From Terriglobia bacterium (GTDB taxonomy: Bacteria > Acidobacteriota > Terriglobia > Bryobacterales > Bryobacteraceae): 64,000 bases of DNA. Position numbers and translations under genes: made by a program. The stretch covers positions 62,001 through 126,000 of the forward strand of contig JANYDS010000023.1 in assembly GCA_025363475.1 (NCBI GenBank), written 5' to 3'. The notes under the pieces were generated by a model. The model saw nothing but the letters and a program-made list of their open reading frames with translations, made no database searches and was not told where the DNA came from. Position 1 is the first letter of the stretch, and the number at the start of each line of letters is the position of its first letter. Below, piece by piece: positions 23,963-32,675 of this stretch.

Positions 23963-24563
23963 GGTCTGGTCTCCCTTTCATAAACCGCATGGCACCGTGT
24001 GCCAGAATTTGTTCGCCACTGCAACCCTTGCGCACGATAACCTGTCCGGTTTCCAGATCAAGCCGTACGGACCTCGATTCGGTTCCCCCCACATCTTCTT
24101 TTTCAATAAAGACCCCCAGCCGCCAGAGAACTTTCTTGAGGGCAAGGTGGTTCCGCTTACCGATTTCAAAATGCGCGGAATCGGTCATCATCGCCGCGCC
24201 GCCAATCAGACACCAGCGAAGCTGCGTCTTAACGCTTCCACCGTCGATAAGCGCTTTCAGCAAAGCAGGCACACCGGTATTCGCACAAATCCATGGATTT
24301 ACTCTCGCCCGGACCGGGTCGATGGAGGAGTCAGGCAACATCACATGCAGCAGCCCGCCCAGTTTCAATTTCCAGTCCCATGCAACCACTGCGATGCACG
24401 AACCCAGCGCGTAGGTGGCAAGCGAATTCACCGGAGTACGCCCGATTTTGCAGTCGCCAACACCGGCGACAAGTTGCGCACCACCAGCGGTCAGAGCCAT
24501 TGCAGCCTCTCGGTGTCCGGGCTCATTGTGACCTTCTATAGGTCGCGGGCTGAACATACTCAA
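23943..24563 (-). CDS. cheD: Chemoreceptor glutamine deamidase CheD
   Basis: 206 aa as drawn. Conserved catalytic region LATYALGSCIAVVAWDWKLK with Cys56, then GGLLHVMLPDS with His73, as in the CheD papain-like fold. CheD deamidates receptor glutamines and can bind CheC/CheX-type phosphatases, whose gene lies two genes downstream. The start is uncertain: the ATG at 24563 overlaps cheR by 41 nt, while the ATG at 24500 (MALTAGGAQL) has a better Shine-Dalgarno (GAGAGG) and gives 185 aa. No receptor gene is in the window. Confidence 0.92.
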   Translation of the reverse strand: MSMFSPRPIEGHNEPGHREAAMALTAGGAQLVAGVGDCKIGRTPVNSLATYALGSCIAVVAWDWKLKLGGLLHVMLPDSSIDPVRARVNPWICANTGVPALLKALIDGGSVKTQLRWCLIGGAAMMTDSAHFEIGKRNHLALKKVLWRLGVFIEKEDVGGTESRSVRLDLETGQVIVRKGCSGEQILAHGAMRFMKGRPDHVSAAR

Positions 24564-25329
24564 GGCCAGGCGGAAGCTTGAGCAGGCTTTCAGAATGCGC
24601 GGTGAACAAATACCCGCCGGGCGCCAGTTGCGAGACCAGTTGCGATACCAGCCGGTCTCGCGTGCTTTGTTCGAAATAGATCATGACGTTGCGGCAGAAG
24701 ATGACGTCGAACGTTCCCAGATGCTGGAACGGTTCCAGCAGATTCAGGGAACCGAAGTCCACCATGCTCCGCAATGCTGCCGATACCGGACGCGCGTTTG
24801 CTGATGAGTGACCAAAGTAACGCTCGGTCCAGCCTGGCGGCAAGTCGCGCAGCCGGGCAGCATCGTAAGTTCCCGCCATCGCATTATTCAGCGCACTGCG
24901 CGAAATGTCGGAGGCAACAATACGGCAATTCGCCAGGCCCGCTTCAAGCGCACACATACCGATGGTGTAAGGCTCTTCTCCTGTTGCACAGGCTGCCGAC
25001 CAAACACGTAAACGACTCGTGTGCCGGGGCAGGATCGTTTTCATAAGAAACAAAAAGTGCTCCGGCTCACGCCAGAAGCTGGTGTGATTGGTCGTCAGCG
25101 TATCAATGAATTCGGTAAATTCCGCCCCCGGCCGCCGGCGCGACACCATCGTCAGATAAGTAGTAAACGAATCACACTCATGACGCCGTACAAGACTTTC
25201 AAGCCGCGAAGAGACCAGTGCCCGTTTTCCCTGCTGCAGATTGATCCCGCAGAAACCTCGTGCAATGTCACTGGCGCACTGAAAATCGAGATCGGTCATG
25301 GGGGCAATACTTGTCCGGGAAAAAGACAT
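24523..25329 (-). CDS. cheR: Chemotaxis methyltransferase CheR
   Basis: 268 aa. The N-terminal CheR helical domain (GFCGINLQQGKRALVSSRLE) is followed by a Rossmann methyltransferase domain with the SAM-binding LRVWSAACATGEEPYTIGMC and the later FDVIFCRNVMIYFEQSTRDR. It methylates receptor glutamates using S-adenosylmethionine for adaptation. The start at 25329 has an AGGAA Shine-Dalgarno near the end of cheA; an ATG ten codons later is less well placed. No cheB is found beside it, so the demethylase must be elsewhere. Confidence 0.95.
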   Translation of the reverse strand: MSFSRTSIAPMTDLDFQCASDIARGFCGINLQQGKRALVSSRLESLVRRHECDSFTTYLTMVSRRRPGAEFTEFIDTLTTNHTSFWREPEHFLFLMKTILPRHTSRLRVWSAACATGEEPYTIGMCALEAGLANCRIVASDISRSALNNAMAGTYDAARLRDLPPGWTERYFGHSSANARPVSAALRSMVDFGSLNLLEPFQHLGTFDVIFCRNVMIYFEQSTRDRLVSQLVSQLAPGGYLFTAHSESLLKLPPGLEYVQPATYRRSQ

Positions 25330-25334
25330 CGTGC

Positions 25335-27317
25335 TTAATTCCTGTATCTCAGAGCATTGACATCAATGATGAGCCCCACGCGGCCATCACCGAGAATCGC
25401 CCCGCCCGAAATCGCAGGCACATCCCGATAAGTCTTGCCCAGAGACTTGATCACAACCTCCTGCTTTCCAATCAGTTGGTCGACGGCGATACACATAAGC
25501 TGATCGCGTGCCTCCACAACGATCAACACACCACCATCGCTGTCTTCAGATTCCGGCATGCCAAACATTCGGGAGAGCCGAATCACAGGCAGCAAATGCT
25601 CCCGGAACAAGGCCGCCTCAACGCGGTTCTCCAGCGTGACCAGCGTCCCGGGTTTGGGTGAAAACATTTCCCTGACGGCAAACATGGGCAGGATGTAACG
25701 TTGGGAACCAACGCCTACAACCAGCCCGTCAATGATCGCCAGCGTCAAAGGCAGACGCAAAACAAAAGTGGTTCCTTTGCCCAATACAGACCGGATCGCC
25801 ACCCGACCCCGCAGCTTCTGGATCTGCTTCTTCACCACGTCCATACCCACGCCGCGCCCGGAAAGGTCTGTGACCTTTTCCACCGTCGAAAACCCGGGTT
25901 CAAAAATCAACTTCAGGATAGATTCTTCATCCAGCTGGTCCTGTTCGCCCACCAGACCCTGCTTTCGTGCCTTGGCCAAAATCCGTGCGGGGTCCATACC
26001 GCGCCCGTCATCAGAGAGTTCGATGACAATATCGCCAGCATCGTGCATGGCGCTCAGCCGTACAGTTCCCTGTTCATCCTTACCCGCCTTGCGGCGTTCA
26101 TCCGGAGTTTCAAGGCCGTGGTCCACCGCATTGCGGATCATATGGACCATCGGGTCCGCCAGTTCTTCCACAATCGTGCGGTCTAATTCCACCTCGTCAC
26201 CGACCGTGGTCAGGTCCACAACTTTGCCCGATTTCCGGCTCAAGTCCCGCACCAGACGGTTCATCTTGCGGAACAACGCAGTAACCGCCACCATGCGCAT
26301 CGACATTGAAGTCTTCTGCACTTCCTGAACAACTCGGACCAGTTGCGCCAGATTGCGCGATAAAACAGGGTCTTCAGACCCTGCAATCAGCGGGTCGTGC
26401 CGGACCACCGACTCTGAGATCACCAGTTCGCCTACCATGTCGACCAGGTATTCCAGCTTCAAAGCGTCAACCTTGATTACATTGCCCGACGGTGCCTTGA
26501 CCATGCTCGTCTGGTCTTCCCCAGCAGTTGGCAGCTGGACGGATGCGGCCGCCACAGCATTTGACAAAACCGCAGTATTTGACACAACCGCAGGGGTGTC
26601 CCCAGCCTCACCCCGCGAAAATGCAGCCAGACTCGCAAGCAACTCCACATTGCAGCGCGGGAGCTGATCCAACGGTTTCGTATCCGCTGCCGCCAGACAC
26701 CGCAGCAACTCATCGGCAGAGCGCAGTATCAGATCAGTCAGTTCTGAGGAAACCGCCAGTTGCCCGGAGCGGGCGAGGTCCAGCACATTTTCGGTCTCGT
26801 GCGCCAGTTCCTGAATCGCCGAGGCCCCGAGGAATCCTGCCAGACCTTTTACCGTGTGGAACGACCGGAATACCGAGTGAAGCGGCTCAACTACATCTGG
26901 AGCACGCTCCAGACTCAAAATCGCTGCTTCGACACTGACCAGATGGTCCCGGGCTTCCACGAGGAACTCGTGGACCAGTTCCGGATCATTCGCGAACTGA
27001 TTTGCCGATGCCGCCAGCTCCTTCTCAGAAGCCAGCACTTTGCGCAAATTTTCCAGCGCCGCGCGAAATTTCTGCTCGACCTCCCCATCCACCTTGCCGG
27101 ACAGCGCGGCCAGTTCGGATGCCGCAGACCGCACCTGCTCCGGTACCGCCTGGGTAAGACAGTCATTCGCCAGCGCGAAAAGCTGACTCAGCGTTTCGCC
27201 GGATCCGGCCAGCGAGCCGTCCAGGGATTCCAGTCCCAGAACGCATTCGATCTGGTGCGCCAGTTGCTCGTCAAGTCCCGTCATTCTTCCTGTCCCCGAA
27301 CGACTCACTTCCAACAT
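25335..27317 (-). CDS. cheA: Chemotaxis histidine kinase CheA
   Basis: 660 aa as drawn. Residues 1-110 are a helical region not typical of CheA. The Hpt domain (about 112-220) has phospho-His154 in FRSFHTVKGLAGF. No clear P2 CheY-binding domain is seen. Dimerisation P3 starts at about 275 (LEYLVDMVGELVISESVV). The ATPase domain has the N box (HMIRNAVDHGLE), G1 (DDGRGMDPARIL) and G2 (DLSGRGVGMDVVKKQIQKLR), followed by a C-terminal CheW-like domain. CheA phosphorylates CheY in response to receptors. The ATG at 27284 (MTGLDEQ), preceded by GGACAGGA, is a plausible alternative start. It leads the cheA-R-D-Y-C operon. Confidence 0.95.
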   Translation of the reverse strand: MLEVSRSGTGRMTGLDEQLAHQIECVLGLESLDGSLAGSGETLSQLFALANDCLTQAVPEQVRSAASELAALSGKVDGEVEQKFRAALENLRKVLASEKELAASANQFANDPELVHEFLVEARDHLVSVEAAILSLERAPDVVEPLHSVFRSFHTVKGLAGFLGASAIQELAHETENVLDLARSGQLAVSSELTDLILRSADELLRCLAAADTKPLDQLPRCNVELLASLAAFSRGEAGDTPAVVSNTAVLSNAVAAASVQLPTAGEDQTSMVKAPSGNVIKVDALKLEYLVDMVGELVISESVVRHDPLIAGSEDPVLSRNLAQLVRVVQEVQKTSMSMRMVAVTALFRKMNRLVRDLSRKSGKVVDLTTVGDEVELDRTIVEELADPMVHMIRNAVDHGLETPDERRKAGKDEQGTVRLSAMHDAGDIVIELSDDGRGMDPARILAKARKQGLVGEQDQLDEESILKLIFEPGFSTVEKVTDLSGRGVGMDVVKKQIQKLRGRVAIRSVLGKGTTFVLRLPLTLAIIDGLVVGVGSQRYILPMFAVREMFSPKPGTLVTLENRVEAALFREHLLPVIRLSRMFGMPESEDSDGGVLIVVEARDQLMCIAVDQLIGKQEVVIKSLGKTYRDVPAISGGAILGDGRVGLIIDVNALRYRN

Positions 27318-27358
27318 CCAGAGAGCCGTAAGCCGGTCTAGCCAGCCATTCAGGAATT

Positions 27359-27386
27359 AGATCGGCAAAGAAACCTGAACACTGTA
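27359..27386 (-). promoter_or_regulatory. Possible sigma-28-type promoter of the cheA operon
   Basis: On the minus strand, CCTACA, 16 nt, GCCGATCT. It has the same geometry as the flagellin 2 and cheX promoters but with mismatches in both boxes. It lies in the 96-bp gap before cheA. Confidence 0.4.
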
Positions 27387-27413
27387 GGTCTACGACGGGC
27401 AAAACGAGAGAAA

Positions 27414-27791
27414 CTACTGTGCGGATAAAATTCTGGAAACGCGGGCAATCAAACGCATCTCGCCCTTTCCCAGTCCCAGCGTCACGGCGGCCTTATCGGG
27501 AGGTATTCCCGCACGCAGCAGTTGCATTGCCTGTGAGCGCACTGAGCTGGTCAACCGGCCTTTTACCGCATCTTCAATGCTCCGGGCGCTCTGTTCAAGA
27601 AATGCTACGGACCGGCGTACTTCCCCCAAACCGTCGCGATACTCCGTTTGCTGCTGACGCATCATGATCAGAAACTCTTCACGCGCCTGGTCCAGCCTGG
27701 TTCTGCACCGGCGCAGCGCAACCAGCGAAGATGCCCCGGCAGCCAGGCCGCCCGCGCTTGCAAGAAGCCCGACGCCGGTTAGCAGATTCAC
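27414..27791 (-). CDS. Membrane-anchored coiled-coil protein with C-terminal helix-turn-helix-like motif (DUF2802/SwrB-like)
   Basis: 125 aa. One N-terminal membrane helix (GVGLLASAGGLAAGASSLVA, about 6-25) is followed by a coiled coil (about 30-80) and a conserved-looking C-terminal segment (RSQAMQLLRAGIPPDKAAVT, then LGLGKGEMRLIARV). The same layout is known for SwrB of Bacillus, the DUF6115 proteins of Firmicutes flagellar operons and the DUF2802 proteins of Gammaproteobacteria. These sit near flagellar or chemotaxis genes and, for SwrB, promote assembly of the basal body and export apparatus. It overlaps the FliY-like gene by 4 nt and ends the flagellar operon. The family match is from pattern memory and not firm. 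Confidence 0.6.
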   Translation of the reverse strand: MNLLTGVGLLASAGGLAAGASSLVALRRCRTRLDQAREEFLIMMRQQQTEYRDGLGEVRRSVAFLEQSARSIEDAVKGRLTSSVRSQAMQLLRAGIPPDKAAVTLGLGKGEMRLIARVSRILSAQ

Positions 27792-28612
27792 GGGCGCAGC
27801 CCTATCCGGGTTGAATCCGCCATCCCCGTGCGCAGCCGGTCTTCCCTGCTGGCGAGTTGCTGAATGCGCACTCCGTAGTTGCCATCCACCACCACAACTT
27901 CGCCCCTCGCAATGACGCAGTCATTGACAATCACCTCCACGGGATCAGTAACCAGACGGTCCAGCTCCACAATCGAACCCGTGTTGAGTTTCAGCACCTC
28001 CCTGATCTGAAGCGACGTTTTTCCGAAAGAAACGCTCACCGGGAGGGCAACATCGAGCAACAAGTCGAACGTTTTGGAAACAGCGCTTTCGCGCCCCGCT
28101 ATACTCCTCGGTTCCAGTTGCTTCGGTTCGTACAGCCCGGCAAGGCTCGCCGACCAGGCTGCCTTAAAGACAGGCTCCGGCTCCTCACCGGTATTTACCG
28201 TGAACTCCAGCCAGTCAAGGGCCGCAGGCTCCTCACCAATTTCTTCGCCCACCGTAGTGCTGATTTCCTGCTGGATATCCGCAGTAATCCCCGCTGCGAC
28301 CCCGGCAATGGTCTGGCTGTTGATTTCCTGCCACGTGGAACGGCAATCCTCTTCCGTTGCCTCATCGATGCCAGCTGCGGCGAGGACCGCGCGCCCCATC
28401 ACTTCCCAAAGATCACGCCCCGCAGCCACCCAAAACGCCGGCCCTTCCGTCGCCGAAAATGACTGCTGCCAGATAACCGGGTTTAAGAGAACAGCCGGTT
28501 CAGTCGTTTTTCCCCGCAGGGAAACGAGATACTCCTTGCCCGTGAGCGCGTTGAGCGCCTGGCGTAGTGACGCCCCGGCATGACCGGCGATCTTGACCCC
28601 GGCGTCGCTCAT
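27788..28612 (-). CDS. FliY-like switch protein: divergent CheC-like N-terminus plus FliN domain
   Basis: 274 aa. The C-terminal 85 residues are a FliN/SpoA domain (TFDLLLDVALPVSVSFGKTS, LQIREVLKLNTGSIVELDRL, GEVVVVDGNYGVRI). The N-terminal 190 residues contain STWQEINSQTIAGVAAGITA, reminiscent of the ExxN phosphatase motif of CheC/FliY (E and N three apart) but in divergent context. In Bacillus FliY is both a C-ring part and a CheY-P phosphatase. A stand-alone 82-aa FliN is encoded at 35701-35949, so the C ring probably contains two SpoA-type proteins besides FliM. It lies 7 nt after fliA and overlaps the next gene by 4 nt. Confidence 0.8.
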   Translation of the reverse strand: MSDAGVKIAGHAGASLRQALNALTGKEYLVSLRGKTTEPAVLLNPVIWQQSFSATEGPAFWVAAGRDLWEVMGRAVLAAAGIDEATEEDCRSTWQEINSQTIAGVAAGITADIQQEISTTVGEEIGEEPAALDWLEFTVNTGEEPEPVFKAAWSASLAGLYEPKQLEPRSIAGRESAVSKTFDLLLDVALPVSVSFGKTSLQIREVLKLNTGSIVELDRLVTDPVEVIVNDCVIARGEVVVVDGNYGVRIQQLASREDRLRTGMADSTRIGLRP

Positions 28613-28619
28613 AATTTAG

Positions 28620-29399
28620 TCAACACCGGGAACCCGGCCAGTGCCGGACCAGCGACGTGCGCAAACGAAGAATGGCCTGCGATTTGATTTGCGAAACCCG
28701 CGACAGATGTAAACCCATAATTTCGGCAATCTCACGAAGAGTCAGCTCTTCATAGAAGTAGAGACTGAGCACAGTTTTCTCAACTTTCGGAATCCGGTCG
28801 ATCGAATTGGCAATCAGACGCTCCAGTTCGGCCCTTTCCAGCGAAACCGCAGGGGAATCCTCTTCTGTCGACGCAGCATACTTGAGCACCAGCGGCGAGT
28901 CGCCTTCATCCCGCGAGTACTCCAGTTCACCAATGTTCAACGCTGCCATATCAGTAAGCTTCTGCCGATAGTCCTCAATCGGCAGATTGAGTTCCGCTGC
29001 AATCTCGGCCTCTTCAGGAACCCTGCCCAGCCGTTGTTCCACCCGCGCGATCGCGGCCTCAAAATCCCGTGCCTGCCGCCGTTTCAGCCGGGGAGCCCAG
29101 TCCGTTTCCCGTAAGCTGTCCAGAATCGCCCCGCGAATCCGGAATTCCGCAAACGTCTTCAGTTTTACGTTTTGCCCCGGGTCAAAATGATCAATTGCCT
29201 GAATCAGCCCCAGCACGCCGGCGGAAAGCAAATCGTCGAGGCACACGGAATCAGGCAGGCGTTCGTGAATTTTGCGCGCAATGAGACGCACCTGGGGAAT
29301 ATGCTCCAGAATGAGCCTCTCGCGATCATCCCCGGATAACATGCTGTCTTGCGCGCTGACCACCGCGTTCCCGGGATAGGAATATGCCGCTGCCGCCAC
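28620..29399 (-). CDS. fliA: Flagellar RNA polymerase sigma factor FliA (sigma-28)
   Basis: 259 aa. Full set of regions: region 2 (DDLLSAGVLGLIQAIDHFDP, KLKTFAEFRIRGAILDSLRE, TDWAPR), region 3 (about 110-150, AIARVEQRLGRVPEEAEIAA) and region 4 (SIDRIPKVEKTVLSLYFYEE, then LTLREIAEIMGLHLSRVSQI). FliA reads promoters like TAAA-N15-GCCGATAA, which fit the sites before flagellin 2, cheX and cheY. The gene follows flhF as in many bacteria, but flhG, usually between them, is not here. FlgM is encoded 8 kb away, next to the second sigma factor. Confidence 0.96.
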   Translation of the reverse strand: MAAAAYSYPGNAVVSAQDSMLSGDDRERLILEHIPQVRLIARKIHERLPDSVCLDDLLSAGVLGLIQAIDHFDPGQNVKLKTFAEFRIRGAILDSLRETDWAPRLKRRQARDFEAAIARVEQRLGRVPEEAEIAAELNLPIEDYRQKLTDMAALNIGELEYSRDEGDSPLVLKYAASTEEDSPAVSLERAELERLIANSIDRIPKVEKTVLSLYFYEELTLREIAEIMGLHLSRVSQIKSQAILRLRTSLVRHWPGSRC

Positions 29400-29432
29400 T
29401 TGCTTCCTTTTTCGCCTCTTTTGCCGCCCGGC

Positions 29433-30560
29433 TTAAGCCGCCGCCCGGACGTATTTCGTACTCGGTTCCGTGCCGCCTGTGCCGTTCCAGACGGACCGGG
29501 CCAGTTTCGTCGCTCCCGCTTCTTCCAGATCTTCCGGAATTTGCGGACCGGTTCCGAGGAAGGTAGCTGCAATCCGCGTCCGGATCAGCACATCCACAAT
29601 TGACCCCGCCCCGGTGGCCTCATCCGTCCCCGTAAACAGCAGACGCGAAGGATTCAGCCCGCGAAAACGCGAGATCATCTGCAGGCTATCGGCACTTCGT
29701 GCGTCAGACCTTAGCACCAAATGTTTCTCAATATCCTGCCGCAGGGCGAAGAAACGGTTCATCTCCGTCAATTCCGCTTCATCCCGTGGCGAAAAACCGG
29801 GTGTGTCAATCAGCACAAGGCCCTTCCAGGAGTCTCCATTGAGAGCCAGATTCAGGTACTCCACACCGTCGCAGGAGTGAAACGGTGCGCCTAAAATTGC
29901 GGCAAAACGGGCAATCTGCTCATGCCCGCCCACACCGTGTGCGCCCACGCTATAAATTCGCACCGGAATCTTCCGCGCCAACCCATAGTTGATTGCAACT
30001 TTCACCAGCGACGTCGTCTTGCCACGCCCGGGCGGCCCGAAAAATGCCAGAGTCCGGGTCTCGCCCGCCTTCATCTCTGCAAATGCGGCCACCGGAATCC
30101 TGCGCGTCAATTCCTCCAGCGCAGCCTGTGGATCGCCGCTTGCCGCCTGGCCGATTTCACGGGCAGTTTCCAAACTCAAACCGGCCGCCAGCAGCCGCTC
30201 CGCCACCGGGCTTTCACTGATGCCCACGCCCGAAGCCATCACGTCCGAGCCTTCATCGGCGGCCTGCCCTACCGCGAGCGAGAGAGCCGTAAGCTGCCGC
30301 CTGATTTGGTCCAGATCGGAAACCCGCCCCGCCCCGCCCGGATTCGCAGCAAATGGTTCAAGCCTGGCCTTTCGAGCCTCGAATCCCACGCTCGCAGCTT
30401 CTGGCGGATCCCACGCAAAAGTCACTTCCAGCCGCCCGAAGTGCCGCGCATGGGCTGGCGCAGGCCGTGAATTCACCAGTAGCGCGTCAGCTCCCAGTTC
30501 CTGCCGTGCCACTTCGAGGGCCGACGGTACGTTGTTCGCAAAATATGTTTTGGTTTGCAT
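29433..30560 (-). CDS. flhF: SRP-like GTPase FlhF
   Basis: 375 aa. The N-terminal B domain (MQTKTYFANNVPSALEVARQ ... LGADALLVNSR) is followed by a basic/Ala-rich N domain and a G domain with the P-loop GPPGRGKTTS (175-184), LVLIDTPGFSPRDEAEL (G3) and a GTDEATGAG-type G4/G5 region. FlhF places the new flagellum at the cell pole and recruits FliF in polar flagellates. The usual partner gene flhG is not found next to it. It lies 15 nt after flhA. Confidence 0.94.
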   Translation of the reverse strand: MQTKTYFANNVPSALEVARQELGADALLVNSRPAPAHARHFGRLEVTFAWDPPEAASVGFEARKARLEPFAANPGGAGRVSDLDQIRRQLTALSLAVGQAADEGSDVMASGVGISESPVAERLLAAGLSLETAREIGQAASGDPQAALEELTRRIPVAAFAEMKAGETRTLAFFGPPGRGKTTSLVKVAINYGLARKIPVRIYSVGAHGVGGHEQIARFAAILGAPFHSCDGVEYLNLALNGDSWKGLVLIDTPGFSPRDEAELTEMNRFFALRQDIEKHLVLRSDARSADSLQMISRFRGLNPSRLLFTGTDEATGAGSIVDVLIRTRIAATFLGTGPQIPEDLEEAGATKLARSVWNGTGGTEPSTKYVRAAA

Positions 30561-30575
30561 CCTGCTGCCTCGTTC

Positions 30576-32675
30576 CTACTGAATGGTTCCCAACGAAACC
30601 ACCCTGGTTCCTGCGGGAATTTCACTATGCGAAAGAAAGAAAAGATTGGGTGATGACGATTCCACCGCCTGCCGCAGAAAATACCGGCACGCCGAACTGG
30701 TAATCACCGCCGTGGGTGATTCCAGCGATCCCACGGCACGCCCCACCCGGTCCAGTACATCCCGCAGCGCATTCGGTGCCAGCGCCAGCGAACTGTTCGT
30801 TTCCCCATGCTCAACACCGCTCTCAACGATGCGTTCCAGCTGCGAATCAATAAACCAAACTGGCAGATCGCCGTTCGCATTTACATACGGCTGCACCACC
30901 ACGCGCCGGATCGCCTGCCGCACATAGTCCGTCAGCAACACCGGGTTACGGGAGGAAGGGGCAGCCTCGCCCAAAGCTTCCAGAATGGACACTGCATCGC
31001 GAATGGAAACCCTCTCCCGCAACAGATTCTGCACAACCCGCTGCACCGTCGCCAGGGACAGCAGTTTCGGCACCAGATCTTCAACAACTTTGGCGTTGTC
31101 AACACTCACCCGGTCCAGCAGTTTTTTGGCTTCCTGCCGCGAGAACAGCTCATGCGCAAAACGCTTGATCAGCTCCGCCAGATGAGTACTCATCACACTC
31201 AGCGGATCAATCACCGTGTATCCCATCAACCGCACAGCTTCCGTCTGCGAAGCCTGCACCCACCACGCGGCGACGCCAAAAGCCGGGTCTTTTGTGGGGC
31301 GCCCGTCCGGCGGTTTTTCCGTCGCCGTGATGGCAATCGCCAACTCGCAACCCTGCGGCAGTTCAAAACGCGCAATCTCCACGCCCTTCAAGCTGATGGT
31401 GTATTCGCGGGCCCGCAGACTCAGGTTATCCGTTACGCGCACCGCCGGAATGATGTAACCCAGCTCACCCGCCAGTTGCTTGCGAATCCCGCCGATTCTC
31501 CGCAGCAGGGGCGAATTCGGCCCGTCGGAAATGAAGGAAACAAGACTCACGCCCACTTCAATCGAAAGCGGCTCTACCCTGAGCAGTTCGTCCAAATTTT
31601 CTTTGACTGGCCGCGCAGGCCCTGCGTAAGTTTCCGGCAGCGTCTTTTCTGCGCGCTTCTTCATCTGCCAGGCCATCGTCCCCAGCCCGGTACCAAAGAG
31701 CAGAAATGGAATCCGCGGCAACCCCGGAAATGCTGCCAGCGCGAACAGAATTCCACTGGCCAGCAGCAGCGGCTGAGGCGAACCGAATACCTGTTTCTGA
31801 AACTCCACACCCAGCCGGTTTTCGGAACTGGCGCGAGTTGTAATCATGCCGCCCGAAATGGAAATCATCAGCGCCGGAATCACCGTCACCAAACCATCGC
31901 CGATGGTCAGCACCGTATAGGTCTGCAGCGCCTTCATCACATCCACACCGTGCTGCAGCACGCCGATCAGCAGCCCAGCCACAATATTGATGCCAGTGAT
32001 CAGAACCCCGGCTACCGCATCTCTCTGCGTGAAGCGGCTGGCTCCATCCATCGCGCCATAAAATTCGGCTTCGCTCGCCAGCTCTTTGCGACGACGACGC
32101 GCTTCCGTTTCGTCAATCAGCCCGGCATTCAAATCGGAATCGATGGACATCTGCTTGCCCGGCATCGCATCCAAAGTGAACCGCGCCGTCACTTCCGAAA
32201 TACGGACCGCGCCATGGTTGATCACCACATATTGAATTGCAATCAGGACGAGAAAAATCACCGCGCCGATGATGTAATTGCCGCCGACAACAAAATTGCC
32301 AAACGCCTCGATTACATCCCCTGCGGCCGACGTTCCCGTATGTCCGTTCAGCAAAATCAGCCGGGACGACGAAACGTTCAAAGCCAGCCGGAACAGCGTA
32401 AGCAACAAGAGAGTGGTGGGAAAGACATTGAAATCCACTGGCTTGGTAATGTACATCGCCACCATCAGTACAATCACCGACATCATGATGTCGGCCACAA
32501 TCAGCAGATCCAGCAGAAACGCCGGCATCGGCGCAATCAGCGCCACCAGAATGCAGAGCACCGCAGCCGGAACCGCAAATTCACTGGCCGCCTGCAGCGA
32601 AATGCGCGATCCGCCTGGGGCGTTCGCGCTGGCCGAGGCCTTCACCGGTTGCGTAATTGTTTGTGCCGTGCTCAT
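30576..32675 (-). CDS. flhA: Flagellar export gate protein FlhA
   Basis: 699 aa. About eight membrane helices in the first 330 residues (FAVPAAVLCILVALIAPMPA onward), the conserved FHIPEP-type region (ARFTLDAMPGKQMSIDSDLN), and a large cytoplasmic domain (from about 350) that docks chaperone-substrate complexes. FlhA forms the nonameric ring of the export gate. It overlaps flhB by 4 nt. The length is normal and no motif is missing. Confidence 0.97.
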   Translation of the reverse strand: MSTAQTITQPVKASASANAPGGSRISLQAASEFAVPAAVLCILVALIAPMPAFLLDLLIVADIMMSVIVLMVAMYITKPVDFNVFPTTLLLLTLFRLALNVSSSRLILLNGHTGTSAAGDVIEAFGNFVVGGNYIIGAVIFLVLIAIQYVVINHGAVRISEVTARFTLDAMPGKQMSIDSDLNAGLIDETEARRRRKELASEAEFYGAMDGASRFTQRDAVAGVLITGINIVAGLLIGVLQHGVDVMKALQTYTVLTIGDGLVTVIPALMISISGGMITTRASSENRLGVEFQKQVFGSPQPLLLASGILFALAAFPGLPRIPFLLFGTGLGTMAWQMKKRAEKTLPETYAGPARPVKENLDELLRVEPLSIEVGVSLVSFISDGPNSPLLRRIGGIRKQLAGELGYIIPAVRVTDNLSLRAREYTISLKGVEIARFELPQGCELAIAITATEKPPDGRPTKDPAFGVAAWWVQASQTEAVRLMGYTVIDPLSVMSTHLAELIKRFAHELFSRQEAKKLLDRVSVDNAKVVEDLVPKLLSLATVQRVVQNLLRERVSIRDAVSILEALGEAAPSSRNPVLLTDYVRQAIRRVVVQPYVNANGDLPVWFIDSQLERIVESGVEHGETNSSLALAPNALRDVLDRVGRAVGSLESPTAVITSSACRYFLRQAVESSSPNLFFLSHSEIPAGTRVVSLGTIQ

